A stretch of DNA of 64,000 bases from Methylopila capsulata (GTDB lineage Bacteria > Pseudomonadota > Alphaproteobacteria > Rhizobiales > Methylopilaceae). Positions 1 through 7,861 of this stretch are shown here, piece after piece. Positions within the stretch are counted from its first letter, which is position 1; the number at the start of each line of letters is the position of its first letter. The stretch covers positions 744,001 to 808,000 of the forward strand of contig NZ_JAFBCY010000003.1 in the NCBI RefSeq assembly GCF_016907975.1, read 5' to 3'. The notes under the pieces are model-generated. The model made no database searches and was not told where the DNA came from. It was given only the letters and a program-made list of their open reading frames with translations. The translations under genes and the position numbers were made by a program.

Positions 1-2
1 CG

Positions 3-200
3 ACCGGCGCGGGCTGCGCCTCGGCGGTCGGCCGCATCGGCTCGCTGATCGGGCCTTCGGTCATCGGCGTGGTCTTGCCGACGCTTGGTTCGGCCGGCGT
101 GTTCGCGCTCGGGGCCGGCTCCTTCGTGATCGCCGCGATCGCAGTGCTGACGCTCGGCGTCGAAACCAAGGGGAAGTCGCTCGAGGAAATCTCGGGCTGA
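3..200 (+). CDS. MFS transporter, C-terminal fragment
   Basis: The reading frame is open from the left edge of the window and stops at 198-200. About 65 residues remain: two hydrophobic stretches separated by a short polar turn, then the tail ETKGKSLEEIS, which is typical of the end of sugar or aromatic-acid/H+ symporters of the major facilitator superfamily. The protein would sit in the inner membrane and move a small solute with protons. The substrate cannot be judged because everything before the last two helices lies outside the window. Confidence 0.75.
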   Translation, partial: TGAGCASAVGRIGSLIGPSVIGVVLPTLGSAGVFALGAGSFVIAAIAVLTLGVETKGKSLEEISG

Positions 201-460
201 ACAGGCGACCGCGCTCGGCGCGACGGAGCGCCGGGCGTGTCGCGTCCCCGGACAGCGCCGACCGAGCCGGAAACCATCAAGCCGCGGATGGACGAGATCC
301 CGGCCAAGCGAGACCGCATCCGGAGCGAGCTTGCGGCGCCGAACAAAGACAGCGCTCCGATCGCCCCGCAAACCCCTAGACATCGGATGCCGCGCCACCA
401 TGGCGGAGCTGACGGACGCGCCGATGATGGCGCCGAAGGGCCGCCACAGTGGGCTTGAAA
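201..460. other. Intergenic, no gene supported
   Basis: Between the MFS gene end and the tRNA there is an open frame of about 73 codons on the plus strand, but its Arg/Pro/Ala-rich translation resembles a high-GC chance frame and it has no recognisable domain. Nothing else is seen here. Confidence 0.5.
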
Positions 461-537
461 TGGTAGCGGAGGAGGGACTCGAACCCCCGACACGCGGATT
501 ATGATTCCGCTGCTCTAACCAGCTGAGCTACTCCGCC
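461..537 (-). tRNA. tRNA-Met (CAU), elongator type
   Basis: Read on the minus strand, a 77-nt cloverleaf starts GGCGGAG and ends CTCCGCT plus ACCA, so CCA is encoded. The acceptor stem closes with one G-U pair. The D arm contains AGCTCAGCTGGTTAGAG, the T arm contains GGTTCGAGTCC, and the anticodon loop is flanked by GCGGA and TCCGC with CAT as anticodon. A CAU anticodon could also belong to tRNA-Ile2 (lysidine-modified) or initiator tRNA. The G-U first pair is unlike the mismatched C1-A72 of initiators, and the overall sequence looks like the alphaproteobacterial elongator tRNA-Met. Confidence 0.93.
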
Positions 538-852
538 ACGGCCGGGGTCGCATGAGCGTCCCCGCGGCGCGGGCGGATATAAGGAAGCGGGCGGAACGGT
601 GTCAAGCGGTGGCCGGGGAGAAACGCGCGGCTCCCGCGCGGCGCGCCCCGGACCGCGAACCCCCAAGGCGCGCGCGCCCGGATCGGCGACGTGGGCGCAG
701 CGCCCCTCTCCGATCTCGCCCGCGCGCGGCCGGATCGAAAACGCTCGGCGGCGCGTCCGCCGAAATTCCCGCCGCACGCGTCGATAGGAGTCTCGGCGAC
801 AGCGCGGCGGAGGGCGTACGGAACGAAGCGAAGACGCGCGGCGTCCCCGGCC
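538..852. other. Intergenic, nothing recognised
   Basis: This stretch of about 315 bp lies upstream of the tRNA and downstream of the lipoprotein gene; both are on the minus strand. Several overlapping open frames occur on both strands, but all have the Arg/Ala/Pro-rich composition of chance frames in GC-rich DNA. It probably carries the tRNA promoter. No convincing -35/-10 pair or repeat was found. Confidence 0.4.
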
Positions 853-1497
853 TCAGCGGCGGGCGGAGCGGCGTCCGGCGGCGGCCGGCACGCCCTTCGG
901 GTCGTAACCGACGAGAATGCGCCAGCCGCGGAAGCGGTTTTCCGGGATCGGCACCACGATGTCCTGCTCGAGATGCGGGAACTGCGCCTGGGTCTGGCCG
1001 GCCGGCACCACGACGTCGATCACGTGGACCTGCGAGTAGATCGGCTTGTCGGCCTCGTCGACCACCGCCACGCGCAGCGGCAGGCGGAAGGCGCCCGGCG
1101 CGCCCTTGGGCCCGAGAATCACCCGGCCCGTGACGCCGACCCGGATCGCCGCCTCGACGCCGAGGCTGGAGCACTGCCGCGCGGTGTCGACCAGATTGGC
1201 CTGGTAGCGCACCGAGAACGGGTCGGTCGCGGAGGGCGGATCATAGGCGCGGAACGCCGCCGTCCCGTCCAGAATCTCGATCGGCGGACACTCGCGCTTG
1301 ATGGCGTCGTCCACCGGCGGCGTGATCGGCGGCGGGTTGGCGTTGCCGAGCAGCAGCTTGGTGGCGACGCTCTCCTGTTGCGGCGCGCCGGCCTGCTGGT
1401 CGCCGCCCACCGTGCTGCACGCGGACAGCGCCAGCGCCGCGGCGCCCGCGAGTATAAATGTGCCGGCCGTCGTCCGTCGTCCGTCGCCGCTACGCAT
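853..1497 (-). CDS. Conserved hypothetical lipoprotein
   Basis: A 214-residue protein begins with a positively charged n-region, a hydrophobic core and the lipobox LSAC, cysteine near residue 27. It should therefore be exported and lipid-anchored. The mature part has no catalytic motif that I recognise. It looks like an all-beta periplasmic domain, with alternating hydrophobic stretches and the segment [17 protein letters not shown] near the end. The C-terminus is Ala/Arg-rich. It stands alone on the minus strand, divergent from ispH. The function is unknown. Confidence 0.75.
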   Translation of the reverse strand: MRSGDGRRTTAGTFILAGAAALALSACSTVGGDQQAGAPQQESVATKLLLGNANPPPITPPVDDAIKRECPPIEILDGTAAFRAYDPPSATDPFSVRYQANLVDTARQCSSLGVEAAIRVGVTGRVILGPKGAPGAFRLPLRVAVVDEADKPIYSQVHVIDVVVPAGQTQAQFPHLEQDIVVPIPENRFRGWRILVGYDPKGVPAAAGRRSARR

Positions 1498-1685
1498 ACG
1501 CCTCGCCCCCGGAACAGGCGCCGCGGGCGGGAAGGCCCCGGCGCGCGGGCTTTATAGCAAGGCGCTCCCGCCCGCGAAAGCGCGGGGCTCGCCTTGACAC
1601 CCCCCGCCCGCGCGGCCCATCTCGGGGGCGAACGCCGTCCCCGCCCGACGGCCCGCGCTTCGGCGCCTGTCTCATTGAGCGGACC

Positions 1686-2651
1686 ATGAGCGACAAGCCG
1701 CCCCTCCGCATTCTGCTGTGCGCTCCGCGGGGCTTCTGCGCCGGCGTGGTGCGCGCGATCGACGTGGTCGAGGCCGCCCTCGTGCGCTTCGGACCGCCGG
1801 TCTACGTCCGCCACGAGATCGTGCACAACCGCTACGTGGTCGACGCCCTGAAGCGCAAAGGGGCGGTCTTCATCGAGGAGTTGGACGAGGCGCCCGACGG
1901 CGACCGCCCGGTGGTGTTCTCGGCCCACGGCGTGGCGAAGTCGGTGCCCGCCGCGGCGAAGGCCCGCAACCTGATCGCGATCGACGCCACCTGCCCGCTG
2001 GTCACCAAGGTGCACCGCGAGGCGGAGATCCACCACAAGCGCGGGCGTCTCGTGCTGCTCATCGGCCACGCCGGGCACCCGGAGGTGATCGGCACCATGG
2101 GCCAGTTGCCCGAGGGCGCCGTGCTGCTGGTCGAGACCGTGGCCGACGTCGCGGCCCTCGCGCTGCCGGCGGATGCGGCCGAACTCGCCTACGTCACCCA
2201 GACGACGCTGTCGATCGACGACACCGCCGACGTGGTGGCGGCGCTGAAGGCCCGCTTCCCGCTGATCCACGGCCCCCACAAGGAAGACATCTGCTACGCC
2301 ACCACCAACCGCCAGGAGGCGGTCAAGCGCGTGGCGCCGGAGTGCGACGGGCTCGTCGTGGTCGGCGCGCCGAACTCGTCGAACTCTCAGCGCCTGCGCG
2401 AGGTGGCCGAGCGCGCCGGCTGCCGCGTGGCGCGGCTGGTGCAGCGGGCGACCGACATCGACTGGGACGAGTTTTCGGGACTCGCCACGCTCGGCGTCAC
2501 CGCCGGCGCCTCGGCGCCGGAGATTCTGGTGGAAGAGATCATCGACGCCTTCGCCGAGCGCTACGCGGTGACGGTGGAGACCGTGTCGACGGCGGACGAG
2601 AGCGTGTTCTTCCCGCTGCCCCGCGAGCTTCGGGCGCCGGCGGCGGAGTGA
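1686..2651 (+). CDS. ispH: 4-hydroxy-3-methylbut-2-enyl diphosphate reductase
   Basis: This is the last enzyme of the MEP isoprenoid pathway. It reduces HMBPP to IPP and DMAPP with a [4Fe-4S] cluster in the cytoplasm. The 321 residues match the family length. The three cluster cysteines are present at 18 (GFCAG), 103 (DATCP) and 203 ([10 protein letters not shown]). The substrate and proton residues His48 (EIVHN), His131 and Glu133 (GHAGHPE) are also there, as is the SSNSQRL phosphate-binding segment. I chose the ATG at 1686 because the protein then starts at [10 protein letters not shown], just before the first conserved strand. The open frame extends further upstream but without homology-like sequence. 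The next gene starts one base after the stop. Confidence 0.97.
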   Translation: MSDKPPLRILLCAPRGFCAGVVRAIDVVEAALVRFGPPVYVRHEIVHNRYVVDALKRKGAVFIEELDEAPDGDRPVVFSAHGVAKSVPAAAKARNLIAIDATCPLVTKVHREAEIHHKRGRLVLLIGHAGHPEVIGTMGQLPEGAVLLVETVADVAALALPADAAELAYVTQTTLSIDDTADVVAALKARFPLIHGPHKEDICYATTNRQEAVKRVAPECDGLVVVGAPNSSNSQRLREVAERAGCRVARLVQRATDIDWDEFSGLATLGVTAGASAPEILVEEIIDAFAERYAVTVETVSTADESVFFPLPRELRAPAAE

Positions 2652-2652
2652 C

Positions 2653-2988
2653 ATGAAGAACATTCAAATCATCGACGGCGCTCAAAACTGCACATTCTCG
2701 ATCTTTCAGGCGACCGACGAGGAATTTGCGCTCATCTTCCCTGGTCCGGGACAGGACATCGAATTTGCAGAGGATCTGTGGAAACGCATCCGTAAGAAAC
2801 AACCTCAGGCTTTGGACGGTCTCGCGGAACGCCCGATCTTGAAGACAGAGGCCAACGGCATCCACGGCACCCTTTTCTACGGGTTCGAAGCCAAGCGGAA
2901 ACATTTCCCGAAGACGAAGCGGGAACGCGACTGGAACCCGCTGTCGATCAACACAGCGCAGCGTCGTTTGTACGGCCAGGAAGTCTAA
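2653..2988 (+). CDS. Small hypothetical protein between ispH and thrB
   Basis: A 111-residue frame starts with ATG one base after the ispH stop, so it is probably translated by coupling. The protein is soluble and charged, with no signal peptide or membrane segment. It contains an aromatic LIFPGPGQDIEF segment and a Lys/Arg-rich C-terminal half (EAKRKHFPKTKRERDW). Base composition is visibly less GC-rich than in ispH and thrB, with many A/T-ending codons, which suggests later acquisition. I do not recognise the family. It could be a small conserved protein of unknown function. Confidence 0.65.
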   Translation: MKNIQIIDGAQNCTFSIFQATDEEFALIFPGPGQDIEFAEDLWKRIRKKQPQALDGLAERPILKTEANGIHGTLFYGFEAKRKHFPKTKRERDWNPLSINTAQRRLYGQEV

Positions 2989-3040
2989 CGGCACGAGCGT
3001 TGGCTGGCTCGGGGGATCGCTCGGCGGCCCCAAGCTCCCC

Positions 3041-3127
3041 GTCGTCCTCCGGTTTGACCGGAGGACCCACTTTCAGCGTCGCGCTCGACGTCGAAGGTGG
3101 ATGGTCCGGTCAAGCCGGACCATGACG
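3041..3127. repeat. Composite palindromic repeat (family F)
   Basis: Two short hairpins face each other: CCTCCGGTTTGACCGGAGG at the left and TGGTCCGGTCAAGCCGGACCA at the right. The unit is bounded by CGTC at the left and GACG at the right. The layout resembles the elements at 45913 and 51347. It lies between the small ORF and thrB. Confidence 0.6.
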
Positions 3128-3212
3128 TCTCACGTGGTCCCGAACGCCCATTGCGGCCCGCGCGCCGACCTCTTAAGCAGCCCGTGCGCCCTCCCCTCAC
3201 CCGAGACCCCGC

Positions 3213-4181
3213 ATGGCCGTCTACACCGAAGTCCCCGACGAGGACCTCGCCGCCTTCCTCAAGGCCTACGACATCGGCGAGGCCGTCTCGTTCAAGGGCA
3301 TCGCGGAGGGCGTGGAGAACACCAACTACCTGCTGGTGACCACCAAGGCGCGGTTCATCCTGACGCTCTACGAGAAGAGAGTGAACCGGGACGACCTGCC
3401 GTTCTTTCTCGGCCTGCTGGAGCATCTCGCCGCCCGCGGCGTGACCTGCCCGCAGCCGGTGGCGGCGCGCGACGGCGCGCTGCTGTCGGAGCTGTGCGGC
3501 CGTCCGGCGGCGCTCGTCACCTTCCTCGATGGCGTCTCGGTGCGGCGGCCGACGCCGCGGCAGTGCGCGGAGCTGGGCCGCGCGCTGGCGGATCTGCACG
3601 AGGCCGCCAAGGGTTTTGAGCTCAAGCGTCCTAACGCGCTGTCGGTCGAGGGCTGGCGGCGCCTGGCGGAGAGCGCCCGCGGGCGGAGCGACGCGGTCGC
3701 GCCGGGCCTCGACGCGCTGATCGCGGCGGAGCTCGCAGCGCTTGGCCCCACCTTCGAGGGCCTCGCCCTGCCCTCCGGCGTCATCCACGCCGACCTGTTC
3801 CCGAACAACGTGTTCTTCCTCGGCGACCGGCTGTCGGGGCTGATCGACTTCTACTTCGCCTGCGACGACGCCTTCGCCTACGACGTCGCGATCTGCCTCA
3901 ACGCCTGGTGCTTCGAGACGACCGGCGAATTCAACGTCACCAAGGGCCGCGCGCTGCTCGACGCCTACCATGCGGCGCGGCCGCTGTCGGAGGCCGAGAC
4001 CGCGGCGCTGCCGGCGCTCGCGCGCGGCGCCGCGCTGCGCTTCATGCTGACGCGGCTGGTGGACTGGCTCGACACGCCGCCGGGGGCGCTGGTGAAGAAG
4101 CTCGACCCGCTCGAATACCTGAAGAAGCTGCGCTTCCACCAGCAGGCGGCGGGGCTCGGCGACTACGGGTGGCGGCCGTGA
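3213..4181 (+). CDS. thrB: Homoserine kinase (ThrB, aminoglycoside-phosphotransferase fold)
   Basis: It phosphorylates homoserine with ATP, the step before threonine synthase. The 322 residues belong to the APH-like ThrB type used by alphaproteobacteria, not the GHMP kinase of E. coli. Visible motifs are the N-terminal GVENTNYLL nucleotide loop (33-41), the Brenner-type catalytic loop HADLFPNN with His192, Asp194 and Asn199, and the metal motif IDFYFA with Asp212. The start [12 protein letters not shown] is typical of the family. The stop codon overlaps the GTG start of rnhA, and thrC lies 9 kb away in the window. Together they complete threonine synthesis from homoserine. Confidence 0.95.
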   Translation: MAVYTEVPDEDLAAFLKAYDIGEAVSFKGIAEGVENTNYLLVTTKARFILTLYEKRVNRDDLPFFLGLLEHLAARGVTCPQPVAARDGALLSELCGRPAALVTFLDGVSVRRPTPRQCAELGRALADLHEAAKGFELKRPNALSVEGWRRLAESARGRSDAVAPGLDALIAAELAALGPTFEGLALPSGVIHADLFPNNVFFLGDRLSGLIDFYFACDDAFAYDVAICLNAWCFETTGEFNVTKGRALLDAYHAARPLSEAETAALPALARGAALRFMLTRLVDWLDTPPGALVKKLDPLEYLKKLRFHQQAAGLGDYGWRP

Positions 4182-4705
4182 GCCCCGTGTCGAAGAAGCC
4201 GCGGGCGAAGCCGGCCGCCCTTCCCGCCCGCCCGGCGGAGCCGGAGAAGCCGGTCGCGCCCGGCCCGGTGGAGATCTTCACGGACGGCGCCTGCTCCGGA
4301 AACCCAGGCCCCGGCGGCTGGGGCGCGATCCTGCGCAAGGGCGGGGTCGAGAAGGAGCTGAAGGGCGGCGAAGCCCCGACCACCAACAACCGCATGGAGC
4401 TGATGGCCGCGATCTCGGCGCTGGAGGCGCTGACGCGGCCCTGCGAGGTGGTGCTGCACACCGACAGCCAGTACCTGCGCGACGGCGTCACCAAGTGGGT
4501 GTTCGGCTGGAAGAAGAACGGCTGGAAGACCGCCGACAAGAAGCCGGTGAAGAACCAGGACCTCTGGGAGCGCCTGGACGCCGCGATCCGGATCCACCAG
4601 ATCGACTGGCGCTGGGTGAAGGGTCACGCCGGCCACCCGGAGAACGAGCGCGCCGACGAGCTGGCGCGCGAGGGCATGAAGCCGTTCCAGACGAAGCGCG
4701 GCTAG
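4178..4705 (+). CDS. rnhA: Ribonuclease HI
   Basis: It cuts the RNA strand of RNA-DNA hybrids. The catalytic residues Asp36 ([16 protein letters not shown]), Glu74 (NNRMEL), Asp96 (HTDSQY) and Asp160, plus His150 ([14 protein letters not shown]), are all present. The GTG start overlaps the thrB stop (GTGA), giving 175 residues. The first 30 residues are a Lys/Pro/Ala-rich extension not needed for the fold. The thrB-rnhA pairing is common in Rhizobiales and implies translational coupling. Confidence 0.95.
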   Translation: MSPVSKKPRAKPAALPARPAEPEKPVAPGPVEIFTDGACSGNPGPGGWGAILRKGGVEKELKGGEAPTTNNRMELMAAISALEALTRPCEVVLHTDSQYLRDGVTKWVFGWKKNGWKTADKKPVKNQDLWERLDAAIRIHQIDWRWVKGHAGHPENERADELAREGMKPFQTKRG

Positions 4706-4740
4706 GGCCTGATCGCTTCAAACAGACGCGCCGGCCTTGT

Positions 4741-4877
4741 CCCCTCCCCCTCGCGGGTAGGGGTGGGGGTGGGGCAGAACGAAGCGCGGCGGCCAGGACG
4801 CAGAGCGCCCGAACGCGGTCTCGCCTCGGGAGGCTCATCCGGAACCACCCCCGACCCCTCCCCGCAAGGGGGGAGGC
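4741..4877. repeat. G/C-rich dispersed element, copy 1
   Basis: A C-rich left end (CCCCTCCCCCTCGCGGG), a G-rich run, the sequence CAGAACGAAGCGC, then CCACCCCCGACCCCTCCCC followed by GCAAGGGGGGAGG. The same order of blocks, including CAGAACGAAGCGC, recurs at 12801-12940. Confidence 0.6.
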
Positions 4878-4955
4878 GAGAGAGCGCGGCTCGGCGACGG
4901 TGGGGCCTTCGGGACGGCAGGCGTTCCATGTCGAACGATCGGGCTCTGCCGGCGA

Positions 4956-4990
4956 GATGATGGATTCCGGGACTTCGCCCGGAATGACGG
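4956..4990. repeat. Short hairpin repeat (family D), copy 1
   Basis: The core TTCCGGG-ACTTCG-CCCGGAA is a 7-bp stem, preceded by GATGGA and followed by TGACGG. A near-identical unit is at 34821-34853. Confidence 0.6.
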
Positions 4991-5073
4991 CCGGGTTCAG
5001 TGCGTCAACGAGACCCGAAACCGCGCTATAGAGTCTGCGTCCGCCGGCATAGGCCCGACAGCGCTCCGCCCCG

Positions 5074-5559
5074 TCAGAGGGCTGCAAGCACCTTGTCGGC
5101 GGCGGAGAGGTCGGCCTTGCCGGGGCTGTCCTCGACCGCGAGGAAGCTGACGGTCATGTCGTCGAGGATCATGGCGTAGCGCTTGGAGCGCACGCCGAGG
5201 CCGCCGGCGGAGGCGTCGAGCTCGAGGCCGAGCGCCTTCGCGAAATCGGCGCTGCCGTCCGACAGGAACTCGATCTTGCCCTTGCCGCCGGTCGCCTCGG
5301 CCCAGGCGTTCATGACGAAGACGTCGTTGACCGACGTCACCGCGATCACGTCGACGCCCTTGTCCTTCAGCGCCTCGAGATTGTTGAGATAGCCCGGCAG
5401 GTGGTTCTTGTGGCAGGTGGGCGTGAAGGCCCCCGGCACGGCGAACAGCACCGCCTTCTTGCCCGCAAACAGTTCGTCCGCCATCACCGTCGCCGGACCT
5501 TCGGGGCCCATGGTGCGGAAGGTGGTGTTGGGCAGGCGCGCGCCGACCTCGATGGCCAT
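5074..5559 (-). CDS. Peroxiredoxin, Prx5 type
   Basis: It reduces hydrogen peroxide or organic peroxides. The 161-residue protein has the peroxidatic motif PGAFTPTC with Cys49. No second cysteine is seen, so it must be regenerated by an external thiol such as glutathione or glutaredoxin, as in 1-Cys Prx5 enzymes. The ATG at 5557-5559 gives the usual N-terminus MAIEVGARLP. It lies 71 bp downstream of a DsbD-alpha-like gene on the same strand. Confidence 0.9.
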   Translation of the reverse strand: MAIEVGARLPNTTFRTMGPEGPATVMADELFAGKKAVLFAVPGAFTPTCHKNHLPGYLNNLEALKDKGVDVIAVTSVNDVFVMNAWAEATGGKGKIEFLSDGSADFAKALGLELDASAGGLGVRSKRYAMILDDMTVSFLAVEDSPGKADLSAADKVLAAL

Positions 5560-5630
5560 TGGGTCTCTCCTGATCGATCCGGTGAGGCGGCCGAACGAGG
5601 CCCGGCCGTTGGGGACGTCGAGGCTGAGAT

Positions 5631-6458
5631 TTAGGGCTTCGCCGCGACGGCGTCGATAGGCGCAAGCGTCTCGATCGCCTCTCCTCCGGCCGAGAGCGTC
5701 AGCCGCAGCGCCGCGGGCGGAGCGCCGTCCGGCAGCGCTACGTGGAAGCGCGCGACGCCGTCCGCCCGCGGCGGCAGCGACTTCGGCGAGGGCACGAAGG
5801 CGCCCTCCCCCGTCTCGGCGAACAGCAGCGCGCCCGGCGCCCCTGCGCGGACGCCGATCTCGAAGCCGTTCCCCTCGCGGATGATCGACGCGATCGCCAG
5901 CGGCCCGTCCGGCGCGCCGAGCGCCTTGGGCTTCGGCGCATGGGCGAGCGCGCGGCGCGCGGCCGCCGCGGCGGGACCGGGAAAACCGCCGTCGGCGGCG
6001 AGGCTGAGCGAGACTTCCGAGCGCACCGGCACGCAGACCTGGTCGCAGACGCCGTAGTCCGCCACCAGCGCGAGCTCCACCGGCTCGGCCGGATCCTTCG
6101 GGGTGACGGCGACCGGCAGCGTCACCTCGTGGTGGTAGACGTTGGTGATCCCGCTCTCGTCGCTGGCGCGCTCCGGAACGGGGAAGACGACCGTCGCGGA
6201 CGCAAGGTTGCGCGAACCGGAAAAGTCGAAGCGCGGCGGCACGCCGCTGTCGCCGGGCTGGCGCCAGTAGGTCTTCCAGCCGCCCTCGAGCGTGATCGCG
6301 ACGGCGGCGAGGCGCTCGCCCGCAGGCCCGCGGCCGGCGTCGACCAGCCGCAGCGCCGACGCGCCGTCCCGCGCCCATGGCGACGTGGGCTCCGCCGACG
6401 CGGGCGAGGTCAGCGCGGCGACGGACAGGGCGGAGAGCAGCGAGCGAGCGATCATCAT
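5631..6458 (-). CDS. Secreted DsbD N-terminal-domain-like protein
   Basis: The 275-residue protein starts with a signal peptide (MMIARSLLSALSVAALTSPASA). The mature part resembles the immunoglobulin-like alpha domain of protein-disulfide reductase DsbD. It carries a cysteine pair in GVCDQVCVPV (Cys138, Cys142), as seen in stand-alone domains of this kind. There is no membrane electron-transfer domain and no thioredoxin domain, so it must take electrons from, or pass them to, another protein in the periplasm. A peroxiredoxin gene follows. Assignment rests on the WKTYWRQPGDSG and YGVCDQVCVP segments. Confidence 0.8.
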   Translation of the reverse strand: MMIARSLLSALSVAALTSPASAEPTSPWARDGASALRLVDAGRGPAGERLAAVAITLEGGWKTYWRQPGDSGVPPRFDFSGSRNLASATVVFPVPERASDESGITNVYHHEVTLPVAVTPKDPAEPVELALVADYGVCDQVCVPVRSEVSLSLAADGGFPGPAAAAARRALAHAPKPKALGAPDGPLAIASIIREGNGFEIGVRAGAPGALLFAETGEGAFVPSPKSLPPRADGVARFHVALPDGAPPAALRLTLSAGGEAIETLAPIDAVAAKP

Positions 6459-6570
6459 CGAAGCCTTACCTGACGCCGGGACCTGAGAAAGGCAACTCGA
6501 CGTGAGGGCGACGTGAAAGCGCAGCGACGCCTCCTTTTAAAAAACCACCAGCAGCCCTACTCTTCCATGC

Positions 6571-7194
6571 ATGCCGGAGCTTCTGCGCAAACGCCTCGCC
6601 GACCGCACGTCCCGATCGGGTTATCTCGACGGTCAGGTGCTGGTCGCCATGCCGACCATGACGGACGACCGCTTCGCCCGCACGGTGATCTACGTCTGCG
6701 CCCATTCCTCCGAGGGCGCGATGGGCATCGTCGTCAACAAGCTCGCCCCGCACATCAGCTTTCCCGACCTGCTGGTGCAGCTCGACGTGATCTCGGAGGG
6801 CGAGGAGATCCGCCTGCCGGAGCGCGCCGGCGCGATCCAGGTGCTGCGCGGCGGGCCGGTCGAATCCGGCCGCGGCTTCGTGTTGCACTCCGCTGACTTC
6901 ATGATCGAGGACTCGACGCTCTCGATCGACGACGGCATCTGCCTGACGGCGACGCTCGATATCCTCAAGGCGATCGCCAAGGGCGCCGGCCCGAAGAGCG
7001 CGCTGCTGGCGCTGGGCTACGCCGGCTGGGCGCCGGGGCAGCTCGAAACCGAGATCCAGGCCAACGGCTGGCTCAACGTGCCCGCCGACCGCGGCCTCGT
7101 GTTCGACGGCGCGGTCGAGACGAAGTACGAGCGCGCGCTGGCGAAAATCGGCATCGACCTCGGCAAGCTCTCCCCGGAAGCCGGCCACGCGTGA
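6571..7194 (+). CDS. YqgE/AlgH family protein (UPF0301)
   Basis: A 207-residue soluble protein with the family marks [17 protein letters not shown] near the start, [24 protein letters not shown] and the [17 protein letters not shown] segment. The biochemical role of the family is not settled; AlgH affects alginate and stress traits in Pseudomonas. It is a lone gene, convergent with the next one 12 bp away. Confidence 0.92.
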   Translation: MPELLRKRLADRTSRSGYLDGQVLVAMPTMTDDRFARTVIYVCAHSSEGAMGIVVNKLAPHISFPDLLVQLDVISEGEEIRLPERAGAIQVLRGGPVESGRGFVLHSADFMIEDSTLSIDDGICLTATLDILKAIAKGAGPKSALLALGYAGWAPGQLETEIQANGWLNVPADRGLVFDGAVETKYERALAKIGIDLGKLSPEAGHA

Positions 7195-7206
7195 GGCGGG
7201 CGCCGA

Positions 7207-7788
7207 TCAGTCGTCGAGGCGGAAGCTTTCGACGTAGTCCGCACAGGTGACCTTGGCCGATTCCGCGATGGCGACGGGATAGTCGCAGATCACGTTGAAC
7301 AGGCCCCTATCCGTTTTCGAGACGCGCATCACGATGCCGCGGGACGGCCCTTCAAAGGCCGCGCGCGCGACCTCCTCCCTGCCGATCATCTCAACCTCGA
7401 CGTTCGGAACGGCCGCGCCCTGCTTTCTCGCCACGCCTGCGATCAAGTCGCGCAGGTCGACGTCCTTTTGACGGTCGGTCCGCACGGTTTCGATCGCGCC
7501 GAACTCCATCCCGTCCGCGCTCTTGCTTCCGACGCCGTGCAGCGTCAGGCGGCCGATGTTCCGGTCTTCGGTGACGATCGTGTAGTCGTTGAATGGGATC
7601 GGCGACAGAATGCGGAAGCCGCCCTTGGTGGACTTCGCCAGATACCAGCCGCTTTCGTCTTTCTCGGTCGCATGCGTGCGATGCATCTCGAGCTGCGGTT
7701 TCGCGGCGGCGCCGAAGGCGGCCCCGCTCGCCGCCGCAGCGGCGGCGAGGCCGGCGGCGATGCGGATCAATCGTGCGCGAACATTCAT
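7207..7788 (-). CDS. Hypothetical secreted protein
   Basis: A 193-residue protein with a clear signal peptide: a basic start, an Ala-rich core and an AxA-type cleavage region around residue 28. The mature domain has two cysteines near its end (NVICDY and KVTCADY) that could form a disulfide. I do not recognise a family. It is a single gene, convergent with the YqgE gene. Confidence 0.7.
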   Translation of the reverse strand: MNVRARLIRIAAGLAAAAAASGAAFGAAAKPQLEMHRTHATEKDESGWYLAKSTKGGFRILSPIPFNDYTIVTEDRNIGRLTLHGVGSKSADGMEFGAIETVRTDRQKDVDLRDLIAGVARKQGAAVPNVEVEMIGREEVARAAFEGPSRGIVMRVSKTDRGLFNVICDYPVAIAESAKVTCADYVESFRLDD

Positions 7789-7861
7789 GGGGTCCTCCCG
7801 TCTCAGACGTTGAGCCCGCGCCTGGACATCAGCGCTCCGGAAGCGCCGGACGACGGCGCCT

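Larger units (their letters stand above)
4706..5073. other. Repeat-filled intergenic stretch
   Basis: No gene is supported between the convergent rnhA and peroxiredoxin genes. The stretch is occupied by a G-rich/C-rich element (4741-4877) and a small hairpin repeat (4956-4990), listed separately. Confidence 0.6.

Noticed and set aside
237-458. A 73-codon frame between the MFS gene and the tRNA
   Set aside because: Arg/Pro-rich chance translation, no domain, GTG start without a ribosome site.
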